Assembly: GCA_045651685.1 (NCBI GenBank)
Contig: JAZRSV010000017.1
Span: 1-19,773, forward strand
Length of the DNA: 19,773 nucleotides
Direction: 5' to 3'
DNA from: CAKVLS01 sp045651685
GTDB lineage: Bacteria; Bacillota; Clostridia; Christensenellales; UBA1242
The position numbers and the translations under genes are program-made. Under the pieces are notes generated by a model. The model ran no database searches. It saw nothing but the letters and a program-made list of their open reading frames with translations, and was not told where the DNA came from. Below, one piece after another: positions 13,602 through 19,773 of the stretch (positions within the stretch are counted from its first letter, which is position 1; every line of letters begins with the position of its first letter).

Positions 13602-14252
13602 ATGAAAGATACCGAACTTATAATTTTGGTTATTTGCTTGGGTGTGTTTATACTTGGTGTGTCTTTATTTTTGATACAAAAAGCTCAAATGAAAATAAAG
13701 AAACTAAAGTCTTCTAATGACAAAAAGCCAAAAGAAGAAAAAAGTTCAGAAAAAAAGACCAAGACCAAACACTTGCGACCTGTAGTTTTGACAGCAAAAC
13801 CTGCCCAAGAAAAAGAAGCCGAAGAAGAAAAAACTGCGAGAGATTATAACATAACAAGCAAAGCTCGCAATGCAGAAGATACAGACGAAATAAGTTTTGA
13901 GGCTCCTGTTGTTTCAAAAAGTGATATTATTGATATAGACGAATTAAAAAGTTTTGTTGATGATCGTCCAAAAATGATGCCAAGAAGAACTATTAATTTG
14001 CCACAAGAAAGTGCGCCACCTATGCAAGTTTATGATGGCTTGCCAGCTGACTTTGTTGATGATGTATTGCCAGGCGATGAGATATTTGGCAAAAGCCAAC
14101 CAGAAGCTCCACATCATCATAGAACAGGCCAGTCAGAATTTTTAAGCAATCGTGGTGATGATAAGCGTCTTTATGAAGAGCTAAAAAATATGTCTCCAGA
14201 GATGAAAAAAATTATTATGGCTGACATATTAAAGCGTAGAGACAGAAATTAA
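13602..14252 (+). CDS. Single-pass membrane protein with charged cytosolic tail, yqfB position
   Basis: I recognise no family for this 216-residue protein. One membrane helix (residues about 6-24, LIILVICLGVFILGVSLFLI) is followed by basic residues, giving an N-out, C-in topology. Residues 28-80 are Lys/Glu-rich and probably disordered. Residues 90-150 are acidic. A HHHRTGQ patch lies near 168-174, and the last 25 residues form a helix (MKKIIMADILKRRDR). The gene lies between floA and the yqfC pair, where Bacillus has yqfB, but it does not resemble YqfB. Position suggests a FloA-associated membrane protein; that is inference. A terminator follows. Confidence 0.7.
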   Translation: MKDTELIILVICLGVFILGVSLFLIQKAQMKIKKLKSSNDKKPKEEKSSEKKTKTKHLRPVVLTAKPAQEKEAEEEKTARDYNITSKARNAEDTDEISFEAPVVSKSDIIDIDELKSFVDDRPKMMPRRTINLPQESAPPMQVYDGLPADFVDDVLPGDEIFGKSQPEAPHHHRTGQSEFLSNRGDDKRLYEELKNMSPEMKKIIMADILKRRDRN

Positions 14253-14260
14253 TATAAACA

Positions 14261-14290
14261 AAAAATAGCGACATTGTCGCTATTTTTTTT
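14261..14290 (+). terminator. Intrinsic terminator of the nfeD-floA unit
   Basis: AAAAATAGCGAC (14261-14272) pairs perfectly with GTCGCTATTTTT (14276-14287) across a three-base loop, and Ts follow. It separates floA from the yqfC operon. Confidence 0.85.
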
Positions 14291-14350
14291 TGTATTATAA
14301 CAACCAGCTATAAGCATATATTATACAAAAGAAAATGTTGGAGAGGTCTT

Positions 14351-14614
14351 ATGCTGGGTTTTATAGAAGATATGTCAAAATTAACTGGGTTGCCTTTAGA
14401 TATTATTAACAATGGTTATCAGATATTTAACTTTGGTGGTAGGGCAATTTATATTGACAACTATAAGAGTATTATGACATACAACCAAAACAATATTTGT
14501 CTCAAACTAAAAAAAGGTGTTGTTAATATTTTTGGTAGCAACCTTTATATAAAAGACCTCAATTTGTCTCAAATAGTAATAAATGGCAATATCGAAAAAG
14601 TCGAGGTAAATTGA
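14351..14614 (+). CDS. yqfC: Sporulation protein YqfC
   Basis: YqfC belongs to the YabP/YqfC family of small sporulation proteins; in Bacillus it is made in the mother cell under sigma-E. The 87 residues show the family layout: an N-terminal helix with LTGLPLDII, then beta-rich repeats (YQIFNFGGRAIYIDNYKSIMTYNQNNICLKLKKGVVNIFGSNLYIKDL) ending in strand ING-IEKVEV. GGAGAGG lies before the ATG. The stop overlaps the yqfD ATG by one base (TGATG). The upstream 60 bases have no convincing sigma-A promoter; CATATATT near 14315 faintly resembles a sigma-E -10 element. Confidence 0.88.
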   Translation: MLGFIEDMSKLTGLPLDIINNGYQIFNFGGRAIYIDNYKSIMTYNQNNICLKLKKGVVNIFGSNLYIKDLNLSQIVINGNIEKVEVN

Positions 14615-15756
14615 TGGCTTTTTTGACGATGATTTTTGGGCATATTACCTTGCATTTGCAAGGTATGAATGTGGAAAATTTTATAAAATATCTTGTAAAA
14701 AACAAAATATATATTAAAGAAGTTAAAAGACAAAATTACAATAGTTTTTATATAAAAACTAACTGTTTTTACTATAAAAAATTGTTGGAGCAAGCAAACA
14801 AATTATGCTATAATATTAGTGTAGTAAAGACTACTGGATTATATGGTATTTTTGCTTTTTTCAAAAAGCGTATTGCCCTTGCAATAATACTTATAATTGG
14901 TATAGTTTTTACTGCTATTGCTAGTTTATTTGTATGGCAAATTGAGATTAATGGTACTCAAAATGTATCTTCCGAGCAAATTGCAAAGGTGTTGTCTGAC
15001 AACAATATTTGTTCTGGTGTAGCAAAGACAAATATTAATGTCACTAACATTGAGCAGTTGTTGTATGACAATTTTGAACATATTAGTTTGGCCTCGGCTA
15101 CTATATATGGCAATTCGTTAATAATTAATGTTAAAGAAAAATTGTTTGTACCAGAGATGCAAAAAACCTTTGAACCACTACTTGCAACTAATAGCGGTGT
15201 TATACAAAGCATAAACTTAATTTCGGGCACACTTAACTGCAAGGTTGGTGATACTGTCAAAAAGGGTGATGTGCTTGTATATCCACACATTTTTGACGCA
15301 AATAACAATATTAGACCAATAATTGCTCTTGCAGAAATTGTCGCTAATGTTGATGTGGTTGGCAGTGTTGAGTACAATACCAATCAAACTATTTATACCC
15401 GTACAGGAAAGAGAGTTGTTAACAAAAAATACTCTTTGTGGGGCATTAATTATAAAGAAGACAAAAATAAAGTACCCTTTGCTAATTACGAAATTGACAC
15501 TCAAGAGTACTATGCCTTTGATAATAATATCTTGCCAATATTGATAACAAAAACTATTTATTATCAAACAACAGGCGAAGATATAGTTGTGCCATTTGAC
15601 CAAGTAAAACAGCAACAAATTGACTTATCAAAAACGCTTGCTTACAACAATTTGCCCAGTCAAACAGAAGTGTTAAAAGAGCAAACAATAATAAGCAACG
15701 ATCAAAATATATATTATATAGTCACTTATCTTACAACATTACAATCAATTGTATAG
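14614..15756 (+). CDS. yqfD: Sporulation protein YqfD
   Basis: YqfD is a membrane protein co-expressed with YqfC during sporulation. An N-terminal basic domain of about 80 residues precedes a membrane helix near residues 86-108 (IALAIILIIGIVFTAIASLFVW). A POTRA/FtsQ-like segment follows (IEINGTQNVSSEQIAKVLSDNNICSGVAKTNINV), then a beta-rich external domain with GVIQSINLISGTLNCKVGDTVKKGDVLV. The length of 380 residues is near the Bacillus protein. The ATG at 14614 is preferred to the TTG at 14611 because it fits the GAGG at 14603 and the TGATG overlap. It lies 11 bases before ybeY. Confidence 0.9.
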   Translation: MAFLTMIFGHITLHLQGMNVENFIKYLVKNKIYIKEVKRQNYNSFYIKTNCFYYKKLLEQANKLCYNISVVKTTGLYGIFAFFKKRIALAIILIIGIVFTAIASLFVWQIEINGTQNVSSEQIAKVLSDNNICSGVAKTNINVTNIEQLLYDNFEHISLASATIYGNSLIINVKEKLFVPEMQKTFEPLLATNSGVIQSINLISGTLNCKVGDTVKKGDVLVYPHIFDANNNIRPIIALAEIVANVDVVGSVEYNTNQTIYTRTGKRVVNKKYSLWGINYKEDKNKVPFANYEIDTQEYYAFDNNILPILITKTIYYQTTGEDIVVPFDQVKQQQIDLSKTLAYNNLPSQTEVLKEQTIISNDQNIYYIVTYLTTLQSIV

Positions 15757-15767
15757 GAGAAAAAATT

Positions 15768-16256
15768 ATGTTAGTCACAATCAATACAGCTCAAACAAAA
15801 GCTTTTCATAAATTAGTTAACAAATTATTAAAGACAACTCTAAAAATGGCGCATGTAGGCACCAAAAAAGTTAGTATAGATATATCTTTTGTCAGCGAAG
15901 AAGAAATACAATCTCTTAACAATCTTCATCGCAAAAAAGACAAAGTCACTGATGTTTTAAGCTTTCCTACAATTAATCTAAAGCCTTTTGAAAAATTGAC
16001 AATAAAAGACCATAAAGAAGATTATAACCCAATATCAAAGCATTTGCATTTGGGTGATATAGTTATTTGTCAACCAGTAGCAGAGAGACAAGCAAAAGAA
16101 TATGGCCATAGTTATGAGAGAGAATTGTTTTATTTGATAGTTCATGGCTATTTGCACTTGCTAGGCTTTGACCATATAAAAGAACAAGACAAAATAGCGA
16201 TGCGTGGTTTAGAAGAGCAAATTTTAACAAAGTATCATATTGTTCGCGCTAACTAA
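15768..16256 (+). CDS. ybeY: Endoribonuclease YbeY (rRNA maturation factor)
   Basis: YbeY is a zinc endoribonuclease involved in 16S rRNA 3'-end maturation and ribosome quality control. The signature HGYLHLLGFDH supplies zinc ligands His126, His130 and His136. The conserved upstream NxLHRKKDKVTDVLSFP segment is also present (about 48-66). The length of 162 residues is typical. TAGGAGA precedes the ATG. In Bacillus, phoH and pgpH lie between yqfD and ybeY; here the two genes are adjacent. era begins 18 bases after the stop. Confidence 0.96.
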   Translation: MLVTINTAQTKAFHKLVNKLLKTTLKMAHVGTKKVSIDISFVSEEEIQSLNNLHRKKDKVTDVLSFPTINLKPFEKLTIKDHKEDYNPISKHLHLGDIVICQPVAERQAKEYGHSYERELFYLIVHGYLHLLGFDHIKEQDKIAMRGLEEQILTKYHIVRAN

Positions 16257-16274
16257 TATATAGAGGAGTTTTTT

Positions 16275-17177
16275 ATGAAGATAAAAAGTGGTTATGTTGC
16301 AATAGTTGGCAGACCTAATGCTGGCAAAAGCACCTTGCTTAACGCCATTATTAGAGAAAAAGTTAGTATAGTTTCGCCAAAGGCACAAACAACTCGAAAT
16401 AACATAACAGGCATATACAACACAGACGACTGCCAATTGATATTTGTTGACACCCCGGGTCTTAATGATACCAATTCGCATTTAGATGAGTATATGCAAA
16501 AATCAATTTCTGGAGCAGTAGTTGGTGTAGATGTTATTATTATAGCAATTGATGGTACCAAAAAAATAAGCCAAAAAGACCTTGATATAATAGACAAATA
16601 TTCTGCATTAAACATACCTATTATTTTGGTATTGACAAAAATTGATGCGATGCAAACTCAAAAGATTTTTGAGACATTATCTTCGCTAAATGACATAAGC
16701 AAAGTTGCAGACATTGTACCAGTATCAAGTATAAAATCTCGCAATATTGACACTTTGATACAAGTATTGCTAAAGTATGTGCCAGAGATAGATGATCAAG
16801 AGAGATACTATGACGAAGATATGTATACAGACAAATCTCTTAAGTTTATCGCAAGCGAAATAATTAGAGAAAAAGCACTATACTTTTTGGACAAAGAGAT
16901 TCCACATGGTATAGCTGTTAGTATTGTTAGATACGAAGAAGAAGATGGCTTGGTCAATATTGATGCAGATATATATTGCGAAAAAGATAGCCACAAAAAT
17001 ATCATTATAGGCAAGGGTGGTAGTATGCTAAAGCGTATCGGCCACGAAGCAAGAGTGTCTATACAAAAAGTTGTACAAAGCAAAGTTGACCTAAAGCTTT
17101 GGGTAAAAGTAAAAGAAAATTGGAGAGATAATATAGGTTTCTTAAACGAGATAGGATATAACAATAGCGACATATAA
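16275..17177 (+). CDS. era: GTPase Era, 30S assembly factor
   Basis: Era binds the 3' end of 16S rRNA and supports late 30S assembly. All GTPase motifs are present: G1 GRPNAGKST (12-20), G2 region QTTRNNITG, G3 DTPG (59-62), G4 TKID (121-124) and G5 VSS. The C-terminal KH domain includes IIGKGGSMLKRIG (about 243-255). The 300-residue length is standard. AGAGGAG precedes the ATG. It sits directly after ybeY, so two 16S-maturation factors are co-expressed. The cdd and dgkA genes often found between them are missing. Confidence 0.98.
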   Translation: MKIKSGYVAIVGRPNAGKSTLLNAIIREKVSIVSPKAQTTRNNITGIYNTDDCQLIFVDTPGLNDTNSHLDEYMQKSISGAVVGVDVIIIAIDGTKKISQKDLDIIDKYSALNIPIILVLTKIDAMQTQKIFETLSSLNDISKVADIVPVSSIKSRNIDTLIQVLLKYVPEIDDQERYYDEDMYTDKSLKFIASEIIREKALYFLDKEIPHGIAVSIVRYEEEDGLVNIDADIYCEKDSHKNIIIGKGGSMLKRIGHEARVSIQKVVQSKVDLKLWVKVKENWRDNIGFLNEIGYNNSDI

Positions 17178-17232
17178 TTGTGATTAAAAATTTTTAATAT
17201 TGCATACAATAAAGTATAGGAGGGTTGCAACT

Positions 17233-17415
17233 ATGGAAGAAAGACCAAATACTACAGATATCAGCTGGCTAGCCATGAAAGATTTTTTGCAAAATGGTAG
17301 CAAAGGTAGCTTGGATTTGTATTTTAGAGTGACAGAGGACGACTATACTTTTGAGCAAAATATGCGTGAAGGTTTGACTAGCATAGATTATCAAGATAGA
17401 GGACAAGAATTGTAA
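17233..17415 (+). CDS. YqzL-like small protein
   Basis: This 60-residue protein lies between era and recO, exactly where Firmicutes carry yqzL. The core SWLAMKDFLQNGSKGSLDLYFRV resembles the YqzL pattern of a Trp-led helix, a Gly-containing turn and a DxYLxF strand, followed by an acidic tail. The start at 17233 is fixed by an ideal AGGAGGG (17218-17224); an upstream TTG in frame has no site. It ends one base before recO, suggesting co-expression. Its function is unknown. Confidence 0.75.
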   Translation: MEERPNTTDISWLAMKDFLQNGSKGSLDLYFRVTEDDYTFEQNMREGLTSIDYQDRGQEL

Positions 17416-17416
17416 T

Positions 17417-18139
17417 ATGGAAAATACAAAAGTCAAAGGTGTTGTGTTGTTTGGTAGAGACTATCAAGAAAGCGACAAGTTGCTAACCATATTAACGCTA
17501 GAACAAGGCAAGATAACGGTAAAAGCAAAAAGTGTGCGCTCTGCCAAAAGTAAACTAAAAGCATATGCTCAAAGCTTTTGCTTTGCAGAGTTTGAATTAA
17601 CAAAAAAACACGACATGTATTTGCTTACAGGTGTTAATAGTATAGATAGCTTTTTTGGTATAACAACCAATATTGACAAGTTTGAAGTTGGTTTTGCAAT
17701 ATTAGAGATAGTGGACAAAGTATGCCGAGATGGTCAGACTTATGTTGAGTTGTTTGTAGAAACTCTAAAAACTCTAAAAACGCTTTGTTATACTGATATT
17801 AGCGCAGATTTGGTATTGATCAAATATTTAACTGCGATATTATCTTACGAAGGTTTTAAGCTAAATTTTGACCATTGTACAGCGTGTAAAAGCAGATTTG
17901 CTGGTAAGATATATCTTAACCTTGATCAAGGCGAATTTGTTTGCAATAACTGCAAGAGTTTGGACAGCATAGAAGTTTCGCCAGGGGTATACAATAGTAT
18001 ACGACTTGTGGCAAATTGTGACTATGACAATTTGATTAACTTAAAGCTAAAGCCAATTATACTAAATCAAGCACAAAAATTGCTTATTGCCAATTTTGAA
18101 AACAAATTTATGTGCAGACTAAAATCTACCAAAATATAA
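17417..18139 (+). CDS. recO: DNA repair protein RecO
   Basis: RecO anneals SSB-coated single-stranded DNA and, with RecR (and RecF), loads RecA in gap repair. The N-terminal OB fold (about 1-80) begins with KVKGVVLFGRDYQESDKLLTILTLEQGKITVKAKSVRSAKSKL, a typical RecO start. A helical domain follows, with a zinc-binding Cys4 group: Cys154, Cys157, Cys176 and Cys179. The length of 240 residues is normal. It follows the YqzL-like gene by one base and relies on AGAGGA inside it. The terminator hairpin begins within its last codons. Confidence 0.95.
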   Translation: MENTKVKGVVLFGRDYQESDKLLTILTLEQGKITVKAKSVRSAKSKLKAYAQSFCFAEFELTKKHDMYLLTGVNSIDSFFGITTNIDKFEVGFAILEIVDKVCRDGQTYVELFVETLKTLKTLCYTDISADLVLIKYLTAILSYEGFKLNFDHCTACKSRFAGKIYLNLDQGEFVCNNCKSLDSIEVSPGVYNSIRLVANCDYDNLINLKLKPIILNQAQKLLIANFENKFMCRLKSTKI

Positions 18140-18152
18140 GGTAGATTTTTTT
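18121..18152 (+). terminator. Intrinsic terminator of era-recO
   Basis: AAAATCTACC (18121-18130) pairs with GGTAGATTTT (18140-18149) and Ts follow. The recO stop codon lies in the loop. Confidence 0.8.
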
Positions 18153-18155
18153 AAT

Positions 18156-18198
18156 AAAAAAACACTATAGTTATTAAAATATAACCATAGTGTTTTTT
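18156..18198 (-). terminator. Terminator of the GNAT-like pair, minus strand
   Basis: A 13-bp stem (18162-18174 with 18181-18193) is perfect on the minus strand when one G-U pair is counted, and has an A-C mismatch on the plus strand. Its A/T flanks give a U run on the minus strand. It meets the recO terminator head-on in a 60-base convergent spacer. Confidence 0.8.
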
Positions 18199-18200
18199 AC

Positions 18201-18917
18201 TTATAATTTTTGTCCATTAGTTGGTTGTGGTGTTGGGGTTGTCATTATTTCATAATAATTGACAATTCTGTGGTTGTTGGCTTTGATGTCTAAAAACTCA
18301 TCAGGATAAGCTTTTGTGCTTTGCAAGTTTTGGCATTGACCACTAAACTTAACATACTTGCTGTATGTTGTTTGACCAGTTCTGTGATGAGTGTGTGGTG
18401 TATATATTGTTTCTACTTCAAATCCACGATTTTTGTAGTGGTCTTGTAAAAATAATTCATGTGCGGCAAATTCATCATAACCAGCCATTTCTAAATATTG
18501 TTGTGGTATCTCTGCCAAATCGTCAAAAGGACTTACTTGGCCATATATTTCTTGGGTGCCGTTATCTTTGCACGCTTGTTTAACAATATTCATAAGATAT
18601 GAGCCATAACCTTGATTTTGGTACGCTGGGGTGGTCACATAACTCTCTACAAAGCATTTGCCACTGTTGTCTAGCATGGCAGTTATTTCTGATATAAGGG
18701 CAAGGTTGCTATTGTCTGACATATAATTAGTGCCAACAATAAAAATTTTGTTCATGCCCAATTTTTTTTGATTAACTACCATAACAGGTCTGCCGTTAAT
18801 TTTGTCTAGAAAGGCAGTTAGTTTAACTTCTGGGTGAGCAGCTGTGACACCATCAATATATTGGCGATATCTAGAAAATATCTCTTTGTCGTTTATTGTA
18901 ATTTGTTTGTCTGACAT
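18201..18917 (-). CDS. GNAT-fold acetyltransferase-like protein
   Basis: This 238-residue protein carries a GNAT motif A: VESYVTTPAYQNQGYGSYLMNIVKQAC, where QNQGYG at 100-105 fits the Q/R-x-x-G-x-G/A acetyl-CoA pyrophosphate loop, preceded by a strand. GNAT enzymes move acyl groups from acyl-CoA to amines; no substrate can be inferred. Residues 1-60 are an N-terminal alpha/beta part; 145-200 add a region with PHTHHRTGQTTYSKYVKF. The tail TPTPQPTNGQKL is likely disordered. The ATG at 18917 has a GTGAG-type site and lies nine bases after the upstream paralogue's stop, so the two are one operon. Confidence 0.7.
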   Translation of the reverse strand: MSDKQITINDKEIFSRYRQYIDGVTAAHPEVKLTAFLDKINGRPVMVVNQKKLGMNKIFIVGTNYMSDNSNLALISEITAMLDNSGKCFVESYVTTPAYQNQGYGSYLMNIVKQACKDNGTQEIYGQVSPFDDLAEIPQQYLEMAGYDEFAAHELFLQDHYKNRGFEVETIYTPHTHHRTGQTTYSKYVKFSGQCQNLQSTKAYPDEFLDIKANNHRIVNYYEIMTTPTPQPTNGQKL

Positions 18918-18926
18918 TTTATCTCA

Positions 18927-19667
18927 CTATTCTGTTGGATTTTCAGTTTTGCTGTGTGTTTGAGTAGGGGTAGCTACATAAGTTTTGCTACCATCTAGCG
19001 CTACAGGTGCCAAGAAATCTTCTGGCAGGTCTACTCTAGTAGAACTTTGATAAACTCTGTCTGATATACCTAAAACCCCGTTAGAACCTATATAATCAGG
19101 TTCAAAGCCCATTTGTGTAAACAAAGCAAGTCTGTTAGTTTCTTCTTCGCTTGTAGCGTATGTATTAAGATATATTAGGCCATTGTCATTTATTTGTGAT
19201 AAGTCCACTGGAGAAACTTTGGTTGGTAGTGGTCCATATAACAACATAGAGTCAATGCCTTTTTGTTTGCATAGGGTAGCGCAAAATTGTTTTGCAACAT
19301 CTACCATGTATTGTTCAAGGCCTTGATTTTTGTAATAGCGATGTACTGATAGTTCATCAAGTATACATTGACCAAAAATGCTTTTGCCAGGACCTTTAGA
19401 TGCGCCAGCAGGAGCTTGACCATCAAGGCTTAATTTTGCCATGCAAGTAAAAACAGATCTTTCATCTTCGTAATCATACAAGCAAAAGTCAGTACTTGCA
19501 GCATAGTGCTCCATAAGCAAAAGATAATTTTGATCATTTATGGTGACTACTGTGCCTCTCATGGTGTATTTGTCTAGCAAATCGTCAGAGTTGCCTTCGT
19601 GTTTTTGTTGGTGATTGCAGTAGTTTTTCAAAAAATCCTTAAATTCTGTTTTTCTTGTACTAAACAT
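18927..19667 (-). CDS. Divergent GNAT-like paralogue
   Basis: This 246-residue protein is first in a two-gene minus-strand operon. It shares with the downstream gene the pattern V-x-x-x-Y-x-NQG-x(3)-YM-x-x-V-x-KQ-x-C and, near the C-terminus, a P-[DE]-[DE]-FL segment, so they look like paralogues. Here the acetyl-CoA loop reads KNQGLE (113-118): the last Gly is Glu, which may weaken or abolish acyl-CoA binding. The tail TPTQTHSKTENPTE is polar. The ATG at 19667 is fixed by AAGGAGATAAAA directly upstream; an in-frame ATG at 19691 would add eight residues ahead of that site. Function unknown. Confidence 0.6.
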   Translation of the reverse strand: MFSTRKTEFKDFLKNYCNHQQKHEGNSDDLLDKYTMRGTVVTINDQNYLLLMEHYAASTDFCLYDYEDERSVFTCMAKLSLDGQAPAGASKGPGKSIFGQCILDELSVHRYYKNQGLEQYMVDVAKQFCATLCKQKGIDSMLLYGPLPTKVSPVDLSQINDNGLIYLNTYATSEEETNRLALFTQMGFEPDYIGSNGVLGISDRVYQSSTRVDLPEDFLAPVALDGSKTYVATPTQTHSKTENPTE

Positions 19668-19702
19668 TTTTATCTCCTTAAAACATAACATTTTTTTATA
19701 AA

Positions 19703-19732
19703 ATTATATTTCAAATATATTAAAAAATGCAA
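19703..19732 (-). promoter_or_regulatory. Promoter of the GNAT-like pair
   Basis: On the minus strand TTGCAT (19732-19727) and consensus TATAAT (19708-19703) are 18 bases apart. Transcription would start near 19696, about 30 bases before the ATG at 19667. Confidence 0.6.
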
Positions 19733-19773
19733 TTTAATAACACTAATATTTTATCATATATAATAAAAATAAT

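Noticed and set aside
14292..14321. Sigma-E-type promoter before yqfC
   Set aside because: CATATATT and GTATTAT resemble sigma-E elements at a spacing of about 15, but the match is too weak in such AT-rich DNA to list as a feature.
14958..15383. Minus-strand open frame of 141 residues inside yqfD
   Set aside because: It lies wholly within a well-supported gene, has no recognisable motif and is a shadow of yqfD coding.
16808..17230. Minus-strand open frame of 140 residues over the era 3' end
   Set aside because: It is antisense to conserved era codons, with low-complexity hydrophobic content and no family resemblance.
1..19773. CRISPR arrays, tRNA or rRNA genes, insertion sequences, integrases or phage genes
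   Set aside because: No regularly spaced repeats, tRNA-like or rRNA-like segments, or transposase or integrase reading frames were seen on either strand.

Overview
The window is a low-GC, densely coded chromosomal segment. It most likely comes from an uncultured clostridial (Firmicutes) bacterium of a spore-forming lineage. The evidence is the AT-rich sequence, strong AGGAGG-type ribosome binding sites, Firmicutes-specific gene orders, and homologues of sporulation proteins (SpoIVFB, YqfC, YqfD). A MinE alongside MinD fits Clostridia better than Bacilli. I cannot name a genus.

The layout has four parts. (1) 1-3178 is the cell-shape and division cluster: mreB, minD, minE and a SpoIVFB-type M50 protease. 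This is the remnant of the mreBCD-minCD-spoIVFAB-rplU order known from Bacillus, with no mreC, mreD, minC or spoIVFA in place. (2) 3217-9328 is an accessory block sitting between spoIVFB and rplU. It holds a PycTM-like membrane protein coupled to a small unknown protein, a large DUF4132 (MolR-like) protein, a 726-base gene-free stretch with a candidate structured RNA, a lysine-tailed helical protein on the minus strand, and a membrane-bound class III nucleotidyl cyclase. (3) 9451-11394 is the ribosomal-protein operon rplU-prp-rpmA with an L21-type leader, followed by an OGG1-type DNA glycosylase. A 620-base gene-free stretch with one or two candidate small RNAs follows. (4) 11962-18139 is the Firmicutes yqeZ-yqfA(floA)-(yqfB position)-yqfC-yqfD-ybeY-era-yqzL-recO order, without the phoH, pgpH, dgkA and cdd genes usual in Bacillus. 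After recO two tandem GNAT-like paralogues run on the minus strand from their own promoter.

The conserved genes act in wall growth and division (MreB, MinDE), sporulation (SpoIVFB, YqfC, YqfD), ribosome biogenesis (L21, L27 matured by Prp, YbeY, Era), membrane organisation (NfeD/FloA) and DNA repair (OGG, RecO). Several promoters carry an extended -10 (TGn before TATACT, TATAAT, TAAATT or TATTCT), and most transcription units end in clear intrinsic terminators.

The parts most worth a second look are the accessory block, in which a PycTM-like candidate effector and a class III cyclase lacking the transition-state arginine lie 4 kb apart; a minus-strand RNA at 6782-6936 with a 6S-like rod shape plus its own promoter and terminator; and a compact RNA at 11701-11767 with a near-consensus promoter. 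All functional calls are from reading the sequence; no database search was run.
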